Assembly (NCBI RefSeq): GCF_001281045.1 | Contig: NZ_CP012622.1 | Span: 744,001-808,000 of the forward strand | Direction: 5' to 3' | DNA from: Spiroplasma cantharicola | Lineage (GTDB): Bacteria; Bacillota_I; Bacilli_A; Mycoplasmatales; Mycoplasmataceae | DNA: 64,000 nt | In this document: in pieces, positions 21,243 through 32,696 of the stretch | Layout of the letters: each line of letters opens with the position of its first letter | How positions within the stretch are numbered: position 1 is the stretch's first letter | Position numbers and translations under genes: made by a program | Notes under the pieces: model-generated | What the model saw: the letters and a program-made list of their open reading frames with translations, nothing else | Told to the model about the DNA's origin: nothing | Databases searched by the model: none

Positions 21243-23000
21243 TTAACCTGTCAAATCTAATTTTTTGAATTTATATTTTGCTACATAATAATTTATTACT
21301 GATATTGCAAATTGCAATACAATATAAAAGTATGGAGCTATAAAATTATTATATGTTTTATCATCAATATTATTTTCTTTATCAAGCTTAAATTTATATG
21401 ATGGTTTAGCCATAAACAAATTATCTTGTTTATTAAAAAATATTTTACTTGAACTTTCTGGTTCAAATCAGATATCATCGTAATTTCTACCACCATAATA
21501 AATATAATTTTGAATCATATTTGAAATAAAATTTAGTTGAAAAAATATATTATAAGTTGTTCTTGACTTAGAATACATATTTCAATTTTCATCTATTATT
21601 ACAGTACTATTTTCAAAAATAACCATGTTATTTGTATAACGAATAAAATAGTTTTCTAAAATTCGAGCACTTATCATTGTAGGGAAAAATAAATCTTCTT
21701 CAATTAGAGTTTTAATTTTTCCACTTTCTAAAACTAATTTGTTATTTGAGAAAGAAAAGTAACTTTGATATATGTCAATTAAGTTTTTAGTATCAAATAA
21801 TTTCTTTTCTTCATTAGGCTTTGTTACATTTTCAATATAATTTTTATTAATATTTTTTGCATCATTAAATATAACAAAAGAATCAAACAAACTGTAAAAT
21901 TTATCTTGAAAATTATTAAAGTTATCTAATATTGAGTTTGTAAACTTAATAAACTCTTCAATAATAATTTTTTCTTCTTTATCAAATGATTCTAATTTTA
22001 TCTTATTTTCTAATTCCTCAATTGTTAAAAACTTATATTTTAATTCAAATCTAAAAGTAACTTCATCGCCTTTTCACTTTGCAATCTCTGTATTGTTGTT
22101 AGCACCATTTATTTTAGCAGGGTTTTTAAACTCCACAATTTTATTTTTTTCTTCGACAATTCCCAAGTCTATTCAAAACTGCATTCTCTTTTGAATATTT
22201 TTTTCTGTATCAAAATTATTAGTCAATGAGTTTGGATCTGTCTCATATTCATTTTCAATAAAACTTTCATAAATAGCTAAACTTAAATTTGGATATTTTA
22301 AATTTTTATTCAAAACATGGTTTTTTAAATCATAGCTATCATAAACTTCATTTACAGAGAAAATTGTATTACTTCCTTTATATATTAAAGAAATTTTTTT
22401 ACTCTCTTCTCCTTGAATTAAAAATGTATATGGAAGATTACTAATAAAAGTACTTGCTAGTATTAAAGTAGCTACAATTGTAGAAACTTGAATATTAGTA
22501 AATAAAGAAATCAATAAAAAGAAATTAATTAAAAAGAAACAACTTATAAAAGCATATACTAAATAAGTTGAAGTAATTCTTAATAAGAAAAAATTAAACT
22601 CTAGTAAAAATAGCATATTTATTACATTTATTAATAAATAACTTATAAATAAATTTATAAAAATTAATAATATGAAAGAAATAAACTGATAAAAAAATAA
22701 CTTTTTCCTTGAAACTTGCTGAGTAATAATTATATTCATTGTTTTATCATCACGTTTAACTACATAAAAATATTGAGTTAATCGTAAGCAAAGAATAAAC
22801 AATATAACAAAAATAGTTAATAAAACATAATAATCAAAAATCAATAAAAAATTACTAATATTTTTTTGAATAACTGAATAAATTGCAATAAATAGAGAAA
22901 ACAATAAATATAGTCCATTAAATATTAAAAATGATCTCTCTTTTATAATCAATTTAAAACTAAATTTTATTATCCATATTCCTGGAATTACTTTTTTCAT
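21243..23000 (-). CDS. ABC-2-type permease of the second lipoprotein locus
   Basis: 585 aa, close paralogue of 10102-11865 with the same layout. N-terminal helices (LIFNGLYLLFSLFIA, VLLTIFVILFILCLRL, FISYLLINVIN, VSTIVATLILAST) are followed by a large polar loop and one C-terminal membrane helix. The loop keeps segments shared with the first copy (SVNEVYDSY, EYETDPNS, NIQKRMQF, LLFDxK/TK..DIYQSYFS). Its substrate is unknown; the lipoprotein next door is the obvious candidate. Confidence 0.85.
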
Positions 23001-23773
23001 AATTACTATCCAACTTCTATATAAATCAAATTTTTTAAAAAGTCTTAGGCTTTGACAATTCTAATCAACTTTAATAAGTAAATTAAAAAATTTATTTAAA
23101 TTAATTGATAGTCCAATTAAAAACTTATTAAAAATTTTTTTAAATCTTTAATATTAAGTTTCTATATCAATTAACTATAAACTTTTAAAAAGTTCTGTTT
23201 TTATAAATTTATTAATTAAAATTATAAACATCTCTCCATTTTATGCATATTTATTATAATTTTTAAAACTGAGTTAAATATTATAAATAAATCAATACAA
23301 TCTTTTTTTAGAAAGATTTCAATAAAATACCTACTAAGATATCCCAATTAACTTTTAATTTTTAAATAAAAATTTCTATTAAAGAGTCAAATTAATTTTC
23401 GACTCTTTAATTCTGTAAATTAATTTTTTTACTGCTCTAAACTACTTTTTTAAAAAGTGGTTTTTACTACTACTTAACTTAATAACTTTTTTCCGTTACG
23501 AGATTATTCTTTTAAATAATCTTATAGGTAATTTTAGGAAAAAAAAGAAAAATAGCAATGTATATAAAAATGATTTCAAAAAAATAAAATAATTTTATAT
23601 AAAACATTTTTTTTACATAAAAAAATGTTTTTCTTATTAATAAATAAGTTAAACATATAAGTAGAGTTTATTAATTCAAACTTCAATTTTTGTAAATTCA
23701 AAGCAGTATTAATTTTAAATAAAAATTAAAAAAACTATTATTTAAATAATAGTTTTGTTTAAATAATAATTTA
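23001..23773. other. 773-base gene-free region upstream of permease 2
   Basis: No supportable ORF on either strand. It holds the B2 terminator (23731-23756) and several hairpins: AAACTACTTTTTT / AAAAAGTGGTTT near 23442-23466, AGATTATT / AATAATCT near 23500-23523, and AAAACATTTTTT / AAAAAATGTTTT near 23601-23632. A TAAACATATAAGTAG motif at 23650-23664 also occurs upstream of B3 and B4. The length suggests a lost gene, but no coding trace is left that I can read. Confidence 0.6.
23731..23756 (-). terminator. Terminator of lipoprotein B2
   Basis: Perfect 26-bp palindrome beginning AAAACTATTATTT, 18 bases after the stop codon, followed on the minus strand by a T run. Confidence 0.8.
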
Positions 23774-25627
23774 TTAAATAAATTTAACTAACTCTTTATC
23801 TCCAAGTTCTTTAGCACCCATAGTAATTTTGTCTAAATTAATATGGAAATTTAAATAACCAAATCTAAAAGTCAATATTTTATTATTCATTGTTTGATTT
23901 TTACCGTTTCATTTAATATTAATACCAATTTTTTCATTTGCTGTTCAATCAAAACCTGTATTTTTTCGCTCTGAAGGTGATGATGAATCCAATGTAGCAA
24001 ATACCATATAATAATATGAATTATCTAATAAATTTGCTTTATCAAATAATTTTGCTTTTGACTCTTTAAGGTATGTATGCATTAAAGAAAAAGAATCACG
24101 AAAAAACACTTGTGAACTTATATCATTGTCGTCTAAAGAATTAAAAATATCAGTCATAGCCTTAGTCATTTCAGAAGATTTTAATGTCATTAAAAAATCT
24201 TCATTTGAATTATGACTTGGATATTCATAACCATGATAAACACCAAACATATCATGTCATACTTTTAAACTATCTACAGTAAATTCAGACATTAGATCTA
24301 AAATTTGTGCATTAGTTAAATTAATATCAATAAAATAATTTATTCCTAATCTAAAATCAGGCAATTTATGTATATAAGCACCATTATCTAGACTAATTGA
24401 TAAGCCAGTTAAATTAACATAACCCAAAGACATTGAACTTTTATATTCATCTGTTTGTTTAATTTTATCATCTTTATCTATTTTTAGATGTTCCTCTAAA
24501 AATATTTCTTTATTAGGTTCAAAATTTTGTTTTCAAATTTCTAAATTTGAAGTTTTAAAATAATGAGCTGATAAATTATTTTTTGTAATTGGTAGATTTG
24601 GATCATTTCTAAAAACAGTATCTAGAATAATTCTACCACTATCACTATTGTAGTCATACTTTATAGATTCTTTATTATCATAATTTTTTCATTGATTTAC
24701 TGCTTGAGTTATTGAAAAATTATTCATTTTTTTAGATTTATATATTAAATCTCCTTCAAAAGAAAGCGGTAATACGTTTCCTGCTTTATCAAAGTAATTT
24801 TCTTTAGTAAATTTTATAAGAGAATCTCTAAAGCCATTTTGTGAAGAATCTGTTTCATAATATTTTTGCAACTCGTTATCTATTCTTCCAAAACCATCAG
24901 AAGTTTTTTTACTTCCTTTAATTTCATTTCAATTTAAATTTGTATGTTTTCTATCTTCTGCTTTACTAGACAAAAAATAATCCTTAGCAATATTTTTATA
25001 AAAATCATCACTTGCTTTTTTTAAAGAGTTACTATTTGTTGATGTATATGTAAAATTTTCATCAATAGTAAAAGTTTCTATATCTTTCTTACCTTTATAC
25101 TGAATCTCAATTTTATAATCAATAATTACATTACCTAAGTAAAGTTCATCCTTATCATTTGATTCATAAGATAAAACCTTTAAAGAATTTCAATTAAAAA
25201 TAACATTTTTTAGTAAACTATTAACATCATTTAATATAATTTTAAATTTATTTATTTTTTTCAAATTATTTAAGTCAGTTGTCAATTTGTCAATTTCTAA
25301 AACTTTCTTAATATCAGTTTCTAATAATTTTAAATCATATGGATCAATCTCTTCTGGACTTAGATTAGTATTTTCAACTATTTTAGTCCTATTTAAAAAA
25401 GAATATCTGTTTTCAGTATCAGGAAGACCAACTAAATTTTGATAAACATTATCATTAAGATGTTTTACAAAAATTTCTTCAACTTCTAATTTCAATTCCT
25501 TAATTAATTCCTCATTATCCTCAATAATAGGGCCTGGAGGCTCTGTTGTGTTTCCACAAGCAATTACTGTAGCACTACTTGTAGCTACAAGAGTTAAAGT
25601 TCCTAGAATACTTAATAACTTTTTCAT
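23774..25627 (-). CDS. Lipoprotein B2
   Basis: 617 aa. Lipobox ATVIAC with Cys at 24. A Pro-rich EPPGP spacer is followed by family blocks LPDTENRYSFLNRT, YKIEIQYKGKKD, KGSKKTSDGFGRID and GLSISLDNG, with C-terminus MGAKELGDKELVKFI. Its nearest relatives are B3 and B4. It is a monocistronic surface lipoprotein with GGAGG upstream of the start. Not in an array and not next to its own ABC genes, although it lies directly upstream of permease 2, separated by a 770-base gap. Confidence 0.9.
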
Positions 25628-25810
25628 ATATTTTCCTCCTTGATTATTTTTATAATAATCTTAAGTATATTTTAAAGAATAAAAATAAAATAGTAATTTA
25701 TATAAAATATTTTTCTAATTAAAAAAGAATTTTATATAAATTAAAACATTTTAGTTTATTTTAAACAGATAATACAATAACCAATAAATACATTTAAAAA
25801 AGATTTTATA

Positions 25811-25860
25811 TTTATAAATAAAGGAAACAGCTTAAAAAAGCTGTTTCCTTTATTTATAAA
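25811..25860 (-). terminator. Strong hairpin after the PTS-PfkB operon
   Basis: Perfect 23-bp inverted repeat (25811-25833 with 25838-25860) around a 4-base loop, 20 bases past the PfkB stop. Core arms are GGAAACAGCTT / AAGCTGTTTCC. It is the strongest hairpin seen in the window. Confidence 0.85.
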
Positions 25861-25880
25861 TAGAATTTGTAATTAATTAT

Positions 25881-26804
25881 CTATAATTTTAAAATACTTT
25901 TAAAAAGTTGAAAAGCTAGTTTTTTATTTCCTATTCTTGTGGAAAAAGCAGTGGCACTACCACAAGCAACTCCCATTTTTAAAGCTCTTTCATAGTTTTT
26001 TGTTTTAATAAATTCAAATAGAAAACCTGCAATCATACTGTCACCAGCACCAGCTGCATTTATTAATTTATAATTTCAATTTCCAATGTTACATATTTCT
26101 GTTATCTTATCATTGATTAAAATTGCTCCATCCGCTCCCATTGAAATTAAAATATTTTCTACACCTCTTTCAAGAATTTTTTTACCAGCTTTTATAACAT
26201 CATTTATATTATTTATTTCAATTCCTAAAGTTAATTTTAATTCATCTAAATTTGGTTTTATTAAAAATGGTTTCTTATCGATAGCATAATTTAATGCTTC
26301 TCCATAAGAATCAACTATACATTTAACTTTTAATGAATTTGATAACTCTACTAATTCAGAATAAATTTTTTTATCTACTTCTTTTGGAATACTTCCAGTT
26401 AGAACTAAATAATCATTTTTCTTCAAATTATTTTTTAAATAATTTATTAATTTATTAATTTCTAATTTATCAATACTAGAGCTTTCTACACTACATTCAG
26501 TTTGCTGAGCATCAATTAATTTTAAATTAACCCTGATATTATTTTTTGATTTAAACTTTTTGTAACTTATTTTATTTTTATCAAGTTCTTTATAAAAATA
26601 ATTTTCAAAATCTCCATTAGTAAATATTAAAGATTCATTTTTTACATTTAAATTATTTAACATCATACTAATATGAATTCCCTTACCAGAAGGATACATT
26701 TCTACTGCTTTTGGTCTATTTGTTTTATTTTTTACTAACTCATCAAATAATAAAATATAATCAATTGTTGGACTTAAAGAAACTATATAAATATTTTCTT
26801 GCAT
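25881..26804 (-). CDS. 1-phosphofructokinase-type PfkB sugar kinase
   Basis: 307 aa, usual length for the PfkB family. It phosphorylates a ketohexose phosphate (fructose 1-phosphate or tagatose 6-phosphate type) with ATP. Seen: N-terminal SLSPTIDYIL, the YPSGKGIHIS sugar-binding segment, LTGSIPKEV, KPNLDELKLTLG and the catalytic NAAGAGDSMIAGF near the C-terminus. The start lies 2 bases after the PTS stop, so expression is tightly coupled. With the aldolase at 29861-30706 it would complete the route to dihydroxyacetone phosphate and glyceraldehyde 3-phosphate. Confidence 0.9.
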
Positions 26805-26806
26805 CT

Positions 26807-28969
26807 TTATACCCTCTTAATTTGAATTAAATTTTCCTTAATTTCCAAGTCATAAATATCATAGTAATATTTATTTCTATAAAAATTAAAATCTTCATTC
26901 ATTATTATTTCCATTTCACTAATTTTTTTATCAATAAGTAGATAGTGTTCATTTTTTTTACTTATCAGTATTAATGAACTTTCTTTTATTTTATTTTCAA
27001 CTTCTGTTATTTCTATTTCTAATTTTTTAATTTTGTTTTCTAATTTACTTTTTTTAACTAAATTTATTTCCAGATTACTATCTTTCATTCCTTTTTTATT
27101 AAATAAATCTGCTTGATTTTTTTCTTCTATAATAATTAGTTTATCCAATTTGTATTTCAAGTTTTTATTTTTAATAATTAAGTTATAAATTTTTTTACTA
27201 AAAAAATTTAAAGTGTTTAAATTTTTAACATTAACTAAAAGATCTCTATAATAATTTCTTAATATTTTTTGACGATCGGATTTAATATTTTTTAATAAAG
27301 AAATTATATTTTTTTTATTTTTTGAATTATATTTTTCATTTTCTAAATCTTTAATAAACTGATTTACTTTATTTTCTAATTGTAAATCAACTTTTATTAA
27401 TTTTACTTTTGCTTGTTTTATTGCTTCTATTAACTCAGCGTCTTTGATTTTTTTTTGATTTAATTTATTAAAATAATAAATTAAATTTTTCGCAGAAAAG
27501 TCAATTTCTTGATTCAAAAATTTTTCTTTAGAAAATTTTTTTGTTGTTTTTAAAGCTAAAACTTTTTCACTTTTTTCTTCTTTTCAAAAGAAGAAAGTAA
27601 ATGCAATTCCTAATCCAAAAGCAAATAAGTCAATTAAAATAGCTAGTGCTAAAGAATTAGTATAAGCTAAAAACCCAACAATACCACCTAATCCTGCTAG
27701 ATTATCTAATTTAACTTGAAAAATTCCAATCACTCATCCACCAATTGCTCCTGCCAATGTACCTGTAATAAAAGGTAAGCCTTTTGGAAGATTGACTCCA
27801 TAAATACATGATTCAGTTGGTCCAGAAATAATTCCTGGTAAAGCTGCTGCAAAACAAGCAGATTTATCAATTGTTTTTTTAGATTTTAATCCAACTGCAA
27901 TAGTTGCTCCCATTTGAGCTCAAGCTGCTGCAAATGCTGCTGCTAAAAATAAAGATGGATTACCTTTTTGAAGATCTGCAATTGCTGCAAAAAATAATAT
28001 GTTATGAACACCAAGAACTACTAGTGGTTGTCAAGTTAAACCAACAACCATTGCTCCTAAACCAATTGGCAAATTCATAAATCAATTAAAAACATTCAAT
28101 AATAAATTTTCAATGACTCCCATTATTGGTCCCATTATAAAAAATGCTAATAATCCTCCAAGCAATAGTATTAAAAATGGATTAAGTATAAAATCGGCCA
28201 CTGGATTAAAATGCTTTTCCATAAGTTTTTGAAAATAAGCAATAATAATTCCCATAACAATAAATACTAAGATAGTTGAATAAAATGGTTTTATAGAAAT
28301 ATTTCAAGTCCCTAACTTAAATAGTTCAATTCCACTTTCAGGGATAATTGGTGTTATCATTAATAATCCTAAAGCAATTGCAATTGCTGGTTTCCCACCC
28401 AAATATCTTACTGTTGATCAAATTGCAATAACACCCATCATTTTAAAACCAGTACTAGCAATAGCGTTTAAAATAACATCAAAAACATTATAATCTTGAC
28501 CAATAATTGCACTTTCAATAGTTGGGTCATTTACTAAACCAGTTCGTAAAAGAAACTGTTGCAAAGCCATAATTAATCCTACTCCTACTAAAAATGGAAT
28601 CAAAGGTCCAAATATTGCAGAAACTGATTTTATAAGTCTTTTTCATAAAGAAAAATTATTTAAATTTTCTTGTTGTTTAATTTTAAAATTATCAGTATTA
28701 TTAGTTTTAAAATTATTTAATTGGTTTTTAAGAATTGATGTTACTTTTGAGACCTCTTGGCCAATAATTAATTGTAATTCTCCATTTGACCAAAGTGCCC
28801 CCTTAATATTTACTATCTTTTTAATTTCTTTTAAATCAACTATTTGGGGATTAAATAGTGTCAATCTCATTCTTGTAGCACAGTGGTATACATCCTTAAT
28901 ATTTTCCCCACCACCGATTTTGTCAAAAATATTTTGTATTAAAACTATACTTCTTTCTTCTTTACTCAT
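26807..28969 (-). CDS. PTS permease EIIB-EIIC (glucose superfamily) with coiled-coil tail
   Basis: 720 aa. EIIB at ~1-85 has the phosphoryl Cys30 in YHCATRMRL. EIIC at ~115-480 has GPLIPFLVGVGLIMALQ and a GPTESCIYGVNLPKG loop. There is no EIIA, so it must borrow one, perhaps the EIIA of the beta-glucoside permease. Residues ~484-720 form a Lys/Glu/Asn-rich coiled coil (KKLEIEITEVENKIKES), a feature also found at the end of the other PTS gene though with little sequence likeness. Substrate: with PfkB and an aldolase beside it, a sugar giving a ketohexose phosphate, or sucrose/trehalose-like by EIIBC type. Not settled. Confidence 0.88.
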
Positions 28970-29033
28970 TTCATTTAATTTTTTTTATAGTTTAAAATAA
29001 AATTTTAATCTATAAAAAAATATTATTCCTTTC

Positions 29034-29747
29034 TTAACTAGAAGGAAAATTCTCACTGATCAATATTGTTTCTTTGGATACTTCAACTTTAATTCTATTG
29101 CGTGACTCAAATTTAGTTGAGTCCATTAAAATATAAGATTTTTCACAGTTTTTAAAAACTTTTTCTTTAATCATTGCTTCTTCAATATTAGTTGTATAAA
29201 ATTCATTCTTATACAAGTTATTCATACCAATAAAGGCTTTGTCAAAGTAAAAGTTATCTAAAAATTTTAAAGCTAATTCACCTGCAGTTGCATGTGTTGA
29301 GGGAATAATTGTACCTCCAACCAAGCAAACTGTTATATCATTTTCTAAAAGTTCTAAAGCAATAGAATAACCATTGGTAACTACTTCTACTTGTTTGCCA
29401 ATTAAAAACTTAATCATATGTTTAGTAGTTGTTCCAGTATCAATAAAAATTAGATCTCCATCTTCAATTAAGTTAGCAGCTAATTGTCCAATTTTATTTT
29501 TAAAATCAATATTTAGACTAGCTTTTTCTTCATCAAAAGATTCTCTCAAAATCATTTTTTGATTATTGTTTAAGGATTTAGCTCCCCCATATACTTTGAT
29601 TAAACGTTTTTGTTGGTGTAGCTCTTTTATATCCATAATAATTGTTTGTATTGTTGAATCAGTCATCTCTGATAAAGTTATATTTTTCATAAATCCCTGT
29701 TTATCGATTAATTCAACAATTAAATTTCTTCTTTCATCTTTAAGCAA
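29034..29747 (-). CDS. DeoR-family sugar-operon regulator
   Basis: 237 aa. N-terminal LLKDERRNLIVELIDKQGF and a winged helix with STIQTIIMDIKELH match the DeoR family. The C-terminal sensor domain has IFIDTGTTTKHM, TNGYSIA and CLVGG, which bind a phosphosugar in this family. I start at a TTG 7 bases after GGGAGG; the in-frame GTG further up lies within that ribosome site and is not likely. It is transcribed towards the PTS-PfkB genes, 64 bases away, and divergently from the aldolase. It probably represses both (inference). Confidence 0.88.
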   Translation of the reverse strand: MLKDERRNLIVELIDKQGFMKNITLSEMTDSTIQTIIMDIKELHQQKRLIKVYGGAKSLNNNQKMILRESFDEEKASLNIDFKNKIGQLAANLIEDGDLIFIDTGTTTKHMIKFLIGKQVEVVTNGYSIALELLENDITVCLVGGTIIPSTHATAGELALKFLDNFYFDKAFIGMNNLYKNEFYTTNIEEAMIKEKVFKNCEKSYILMDSTKFESRNRIKVEVSKETILISENFPSS

Positions 29748-29773
29748 AAATATTCCTCCCACTTTTATAGTAC

Positions 29774-29818
29774 ATTATATTGTTAAAAAAGTTTAAAAAA
29801 GTTTAAAAAAGTTTAAAA
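29774..29818. promoter_or_regulatory. Divergent promoter with 10-bp tandem operator-like repeats
   Basis: Four head-to-tail copies of a GTTTAAAAAA unit at exactly 10-bp spacing (29782-29818; the first copy lacks one T). Minus-strand TATAAT at 29774-29779 would serve the DeoR-type gene, with the repeats over its -35 region. The aldolase promoter would lie on the other side. A further GTTTAAAA occurs near 28990 ahead of the PTS gene. The face-of-helix spacing suggests cooperative binding by the regulator. Confidence 0.55.
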
Positions 29819-29860
29819 GGTAGTAAGATATTATTGAGTAGAAAGAAATGAGGATAATAA

Positions 29861-30706
29861 ATGAAAACTAGTTTAAAAATGCAATTATTAAAAGCTAAAA
29901 AAGAAGGATATGCTTTGGCAGCTTTTAATTTTGACAATCTTGAAATGATGAAAGCAATTATTGAAGCAGCTGAAGAAGAAAACTCTCCTGTAGTTTTAAT
30001 GGTAACTGAAAGTGCTGCTAAATATATGGGTTTAGATTATGTTTTTGCTTTAACCTTAACAGCTGTCAATAATGCCAAGGTCCCTATTGTTTTACACTGA
30101 GATCATGGCTTTGATATTAGTTTAATTAAAAAAGCAATTGACCATGGTTTTTCTAGCGTAATGTTAGATTCATCTTTAAAACCCTTTGATGAAAATATCA
30201 AAGAAACGTTAGAAGTTGTTAATTATGCCAAAAATAAGGGAGTTGAAGTAGAATCAGAAATTGGTCACGTTGGAGGAAAAGAAGATGATAGAAACTCAAA
30301 AGCAAATGGTTATACTAATGTTAATCAAGCAATTGAATTTAATAATCTAACAAAAATCGATGCTTTGGCAATTGCAATTGGAACAAGTCATGGTTTATTT
30401 AAAGGTGAAGTTAAACTACAATTTGATTTATTAAAAGAAATTGCAGCAAAAATTAAAACTCCATTAGTTTTACATGGTTCAAGTCAAGTACCTTTGAAGG
30501 ATTTACAACAAGCTATAAAATTAGGAATTACAAAAATTAATATTGGAACTGATTTAAAAATTGCTTGTTCAAACGCATTAAGACAATGATTTAATGAAAA
30601 TCCTAATGATTTTGATGCAAGAAAATATGGTAGATTTGCAATTGAAGCAATTAAAAAAGAAGCAATTAAAAAAATTAGAGCATTTGGTTCTAGCAATAAA
30701 GTTTAA
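29861..30706 (+). CDS. fba: Class II fructose/tagatose-bisphosphate aldolase
   Basis: 281 aa, the first plus-strand gene. It cleaves a ketohexose 1,6-bisphosphate into two triose phosphates using a metal ion. Seen: AAFNFDNLEMMKAI, metal ligands in VLHWDHG, SVMLDSS, ESEIGHVGG, AIAIGTSHG, VLHGSSQVP and the phosphate-binding INIGTDL. The HGSSQVP loop replaces the usual HGGSG, as in some tagatose/ketose-bisphosphate aldolases. A GAGGA site precedes the ATG. Divergent from the DeoR gene with shared repeats in between, so probably in the same regulon as the PTS and PfkB genes. Confidence 0.92.
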
Positions 30707-30729
30707 ATATATAGATATATTTCATAAGT

Positions 30730-30786
30730 AAAAAAAAAAAAAAAAACATATTTTGCATTTAGTATCATTTGCAGAATATGTTTTTT
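30730..30786. terminator. Bidirectional terminator between aldolase and lipoprotein B3
   Basis: Stem AAAACATATTTTGCA / TGCAGAATATGTTTT with one mismatch and a 10-base loop. On the plus strand it ends in TTTTTT. On the minus strand it is followed by a 17-base T run (30730-30746). Confidence 0.85.
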
Positions 30787-30836
30787 ATTTAATTTAATAA
30801 TAGTATTTGTTTATTAATTAGTTGAGCTATCTTATC

Positions 30837-32696
30837 TTAAACAAATTTAACTAATTCCTTGTTTCCAAGTGCTTTTGTTGACATAGTAATTTCTTTTAAA
30901 TCAATATGGAAATTTAAATAACCATATCTAAAAGTTAATACTTTATGATTCATTGATTGATTTTTATCATTTCATTTTATATTAATTCCAATTTTTTCAT
31001 TTGCTGATCAATCAAAAATTGTATCTTTTCTTTCTGAAGGTGATGTTGAATCTAATGCAGCAAATACCATGAAATAGTTTGAATTGTCTAAAATATTTCC
31101 TTTATCAAATAATTTAGCCTTACTTTGTTTGTAAAATTCTGTATTACTTAATGAGAAAGCATCACGGAAATGAACTTGTGAGTTTTTATCTTTAGCTTTA
31201 TCATTTGGAAATCTACTAGTCATTTCTTTTGTTAATTCTGAAGCTTTTAATGCAACTAAGAAATCATCTTGTGAATTATGTTCTGGGTATTTATAACCAT
31301 GATAAACTCCAAAAACTTCATGTCAAGCTTTCAAACTATCTACAGTAAATTCAGACATTTTGTCTAAAATCTGTGCATCAGTTTCATCAAGACCAACAAA
31401 ATAATTTATAGCTATTCTAAAATCAGGTAATTTATGAATATAAGCACCTTTACCTAAATTAATTGATAATCCAGTTAAATTAACTCACCCTAAAGCTGTA
31501 GAACTTTTAAATTCTTTTGTATCTTTAACTTTATTTTCTATATCTATATTATTTCTAGTTAAGAATTCATCTTTATTTAAGTCGAAATTTTGCTTTCATT
31601 TTTTTAAATTTGCTGTTTTAAAATAATTAGTTGCTAAATTATTTTTTGTTTCTGATTTACTTGGATCATTTCTAAAAACAGTATCTAAAAGAATTCTTCC
31701 ATCATCATCGTCATAATTATATTTTATAGATTCACTATCATTATAATTTTTTCATTGATTTACTGTATAAGACATTGAGTGTCTTTGCATTTCTGAAGAT
31801 TTAAAAATTAAGTCTCCCTCAAATGAAAGTGGTAATGTATTTCCTACTTTATCAAAATAATTTACTTTAATAAAATCAATTATAGAGCTTTTAAAACCAT
31901 TTGTTGCTGAATCAGCTTCATAATACTTTTTAATTTCTTTGTCTAATCTTCCAAAACCATCAGATGATTTTTTGCTTCCTTTAATATCATTTCAATTTAA
32001 ATTTGTATGTTTTCTATCCTCTGATTTACTAGATAAAAAATAATCCTTAGCAATATTTTTATAAAATTCATCACTTGCTTTTTTTAGAGAATTACTATTT
32101 GTTGAAGTATATTTAAAATTATCATCAATAGTGAAACTTTCAACTTCATTTTCACCTTTATATTGAATTTCAATTTTATAATTAACAATTACATTTCCTA
32201 AGTAAAGTTTATCTCCATCATTTGATAAATGTGACAAGATTTCTAATGAACTTCAATCAAAAACAATATTTTTAAATAAATCATTTACATCATTTAAAAT
32301 GACTTTATATTCAGTTACATTTTTTAATTTATTTAAATCAGTTTTTAATTGATCAAGTTCTAAAACTTTATAAATATCTTTTTCCAATAATATTAAATCA
32401 TATGGGTCAAGTTCACTGGCTTTATTACCAGTATTTTCTATTATTTTAGTTTGATTTAAAAATTGATATTGTTTTTCAGTATCTGGAAGACCAATCAAAT
32501 TTTTATAAACATTATCATTAAGATGTTTTGTAAAAATCTCATCTACTTCGCTCTTTAATTTTTTAATTATAGCTTCATAGTCCACACCTGGACCAGTAAT
32601 AGGATCTGTTGTACCAGAACCACCACATGCTACTACTGTTGCACTACTTGTAGCTACAAGACTTATTGTTCCTAATAAACTTAATAACTTTTTCAT
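30837..32696 (-). CDS. Lipoprotein B3
   Basis: 619 aa. Lipobox ATVVACGG with Cys24, a Gly/Thr/Pro-rich spacer, then family blocks LPDTEKQYQFLNQT, YKIEIQYKGENE, GSKKSSDGFGRLD and GLSINLGKG, with C-terminus ELVKFV. GGAGG precedes the ATG. Closely related to B2 and B4. Free-standing gene, convergent with the aldolase. Surface-anchored; function unknown. Confidence 0.9.

Noticed and set aside
29748-29762. GTG start for the DeoR-type gene
   Set aside because: The GTG lies inside the GGGAGG ribosome site. The TTG 15 bases further on is correctly spaced and matches the family N-terminus.
29782-29818. CRISPR-like repeat array
   Set aside because: 10-bp head-to-tail units without spacers and no cas genes nearby; better read as an operator or promoter element.
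30730-30746. Phase-variable poly-A tract next to the aldolase
   Set aside because: It lies after the aldolase stop and serves as the T run of the terminator on the other strand, so length change would not alter a promoter or frame.
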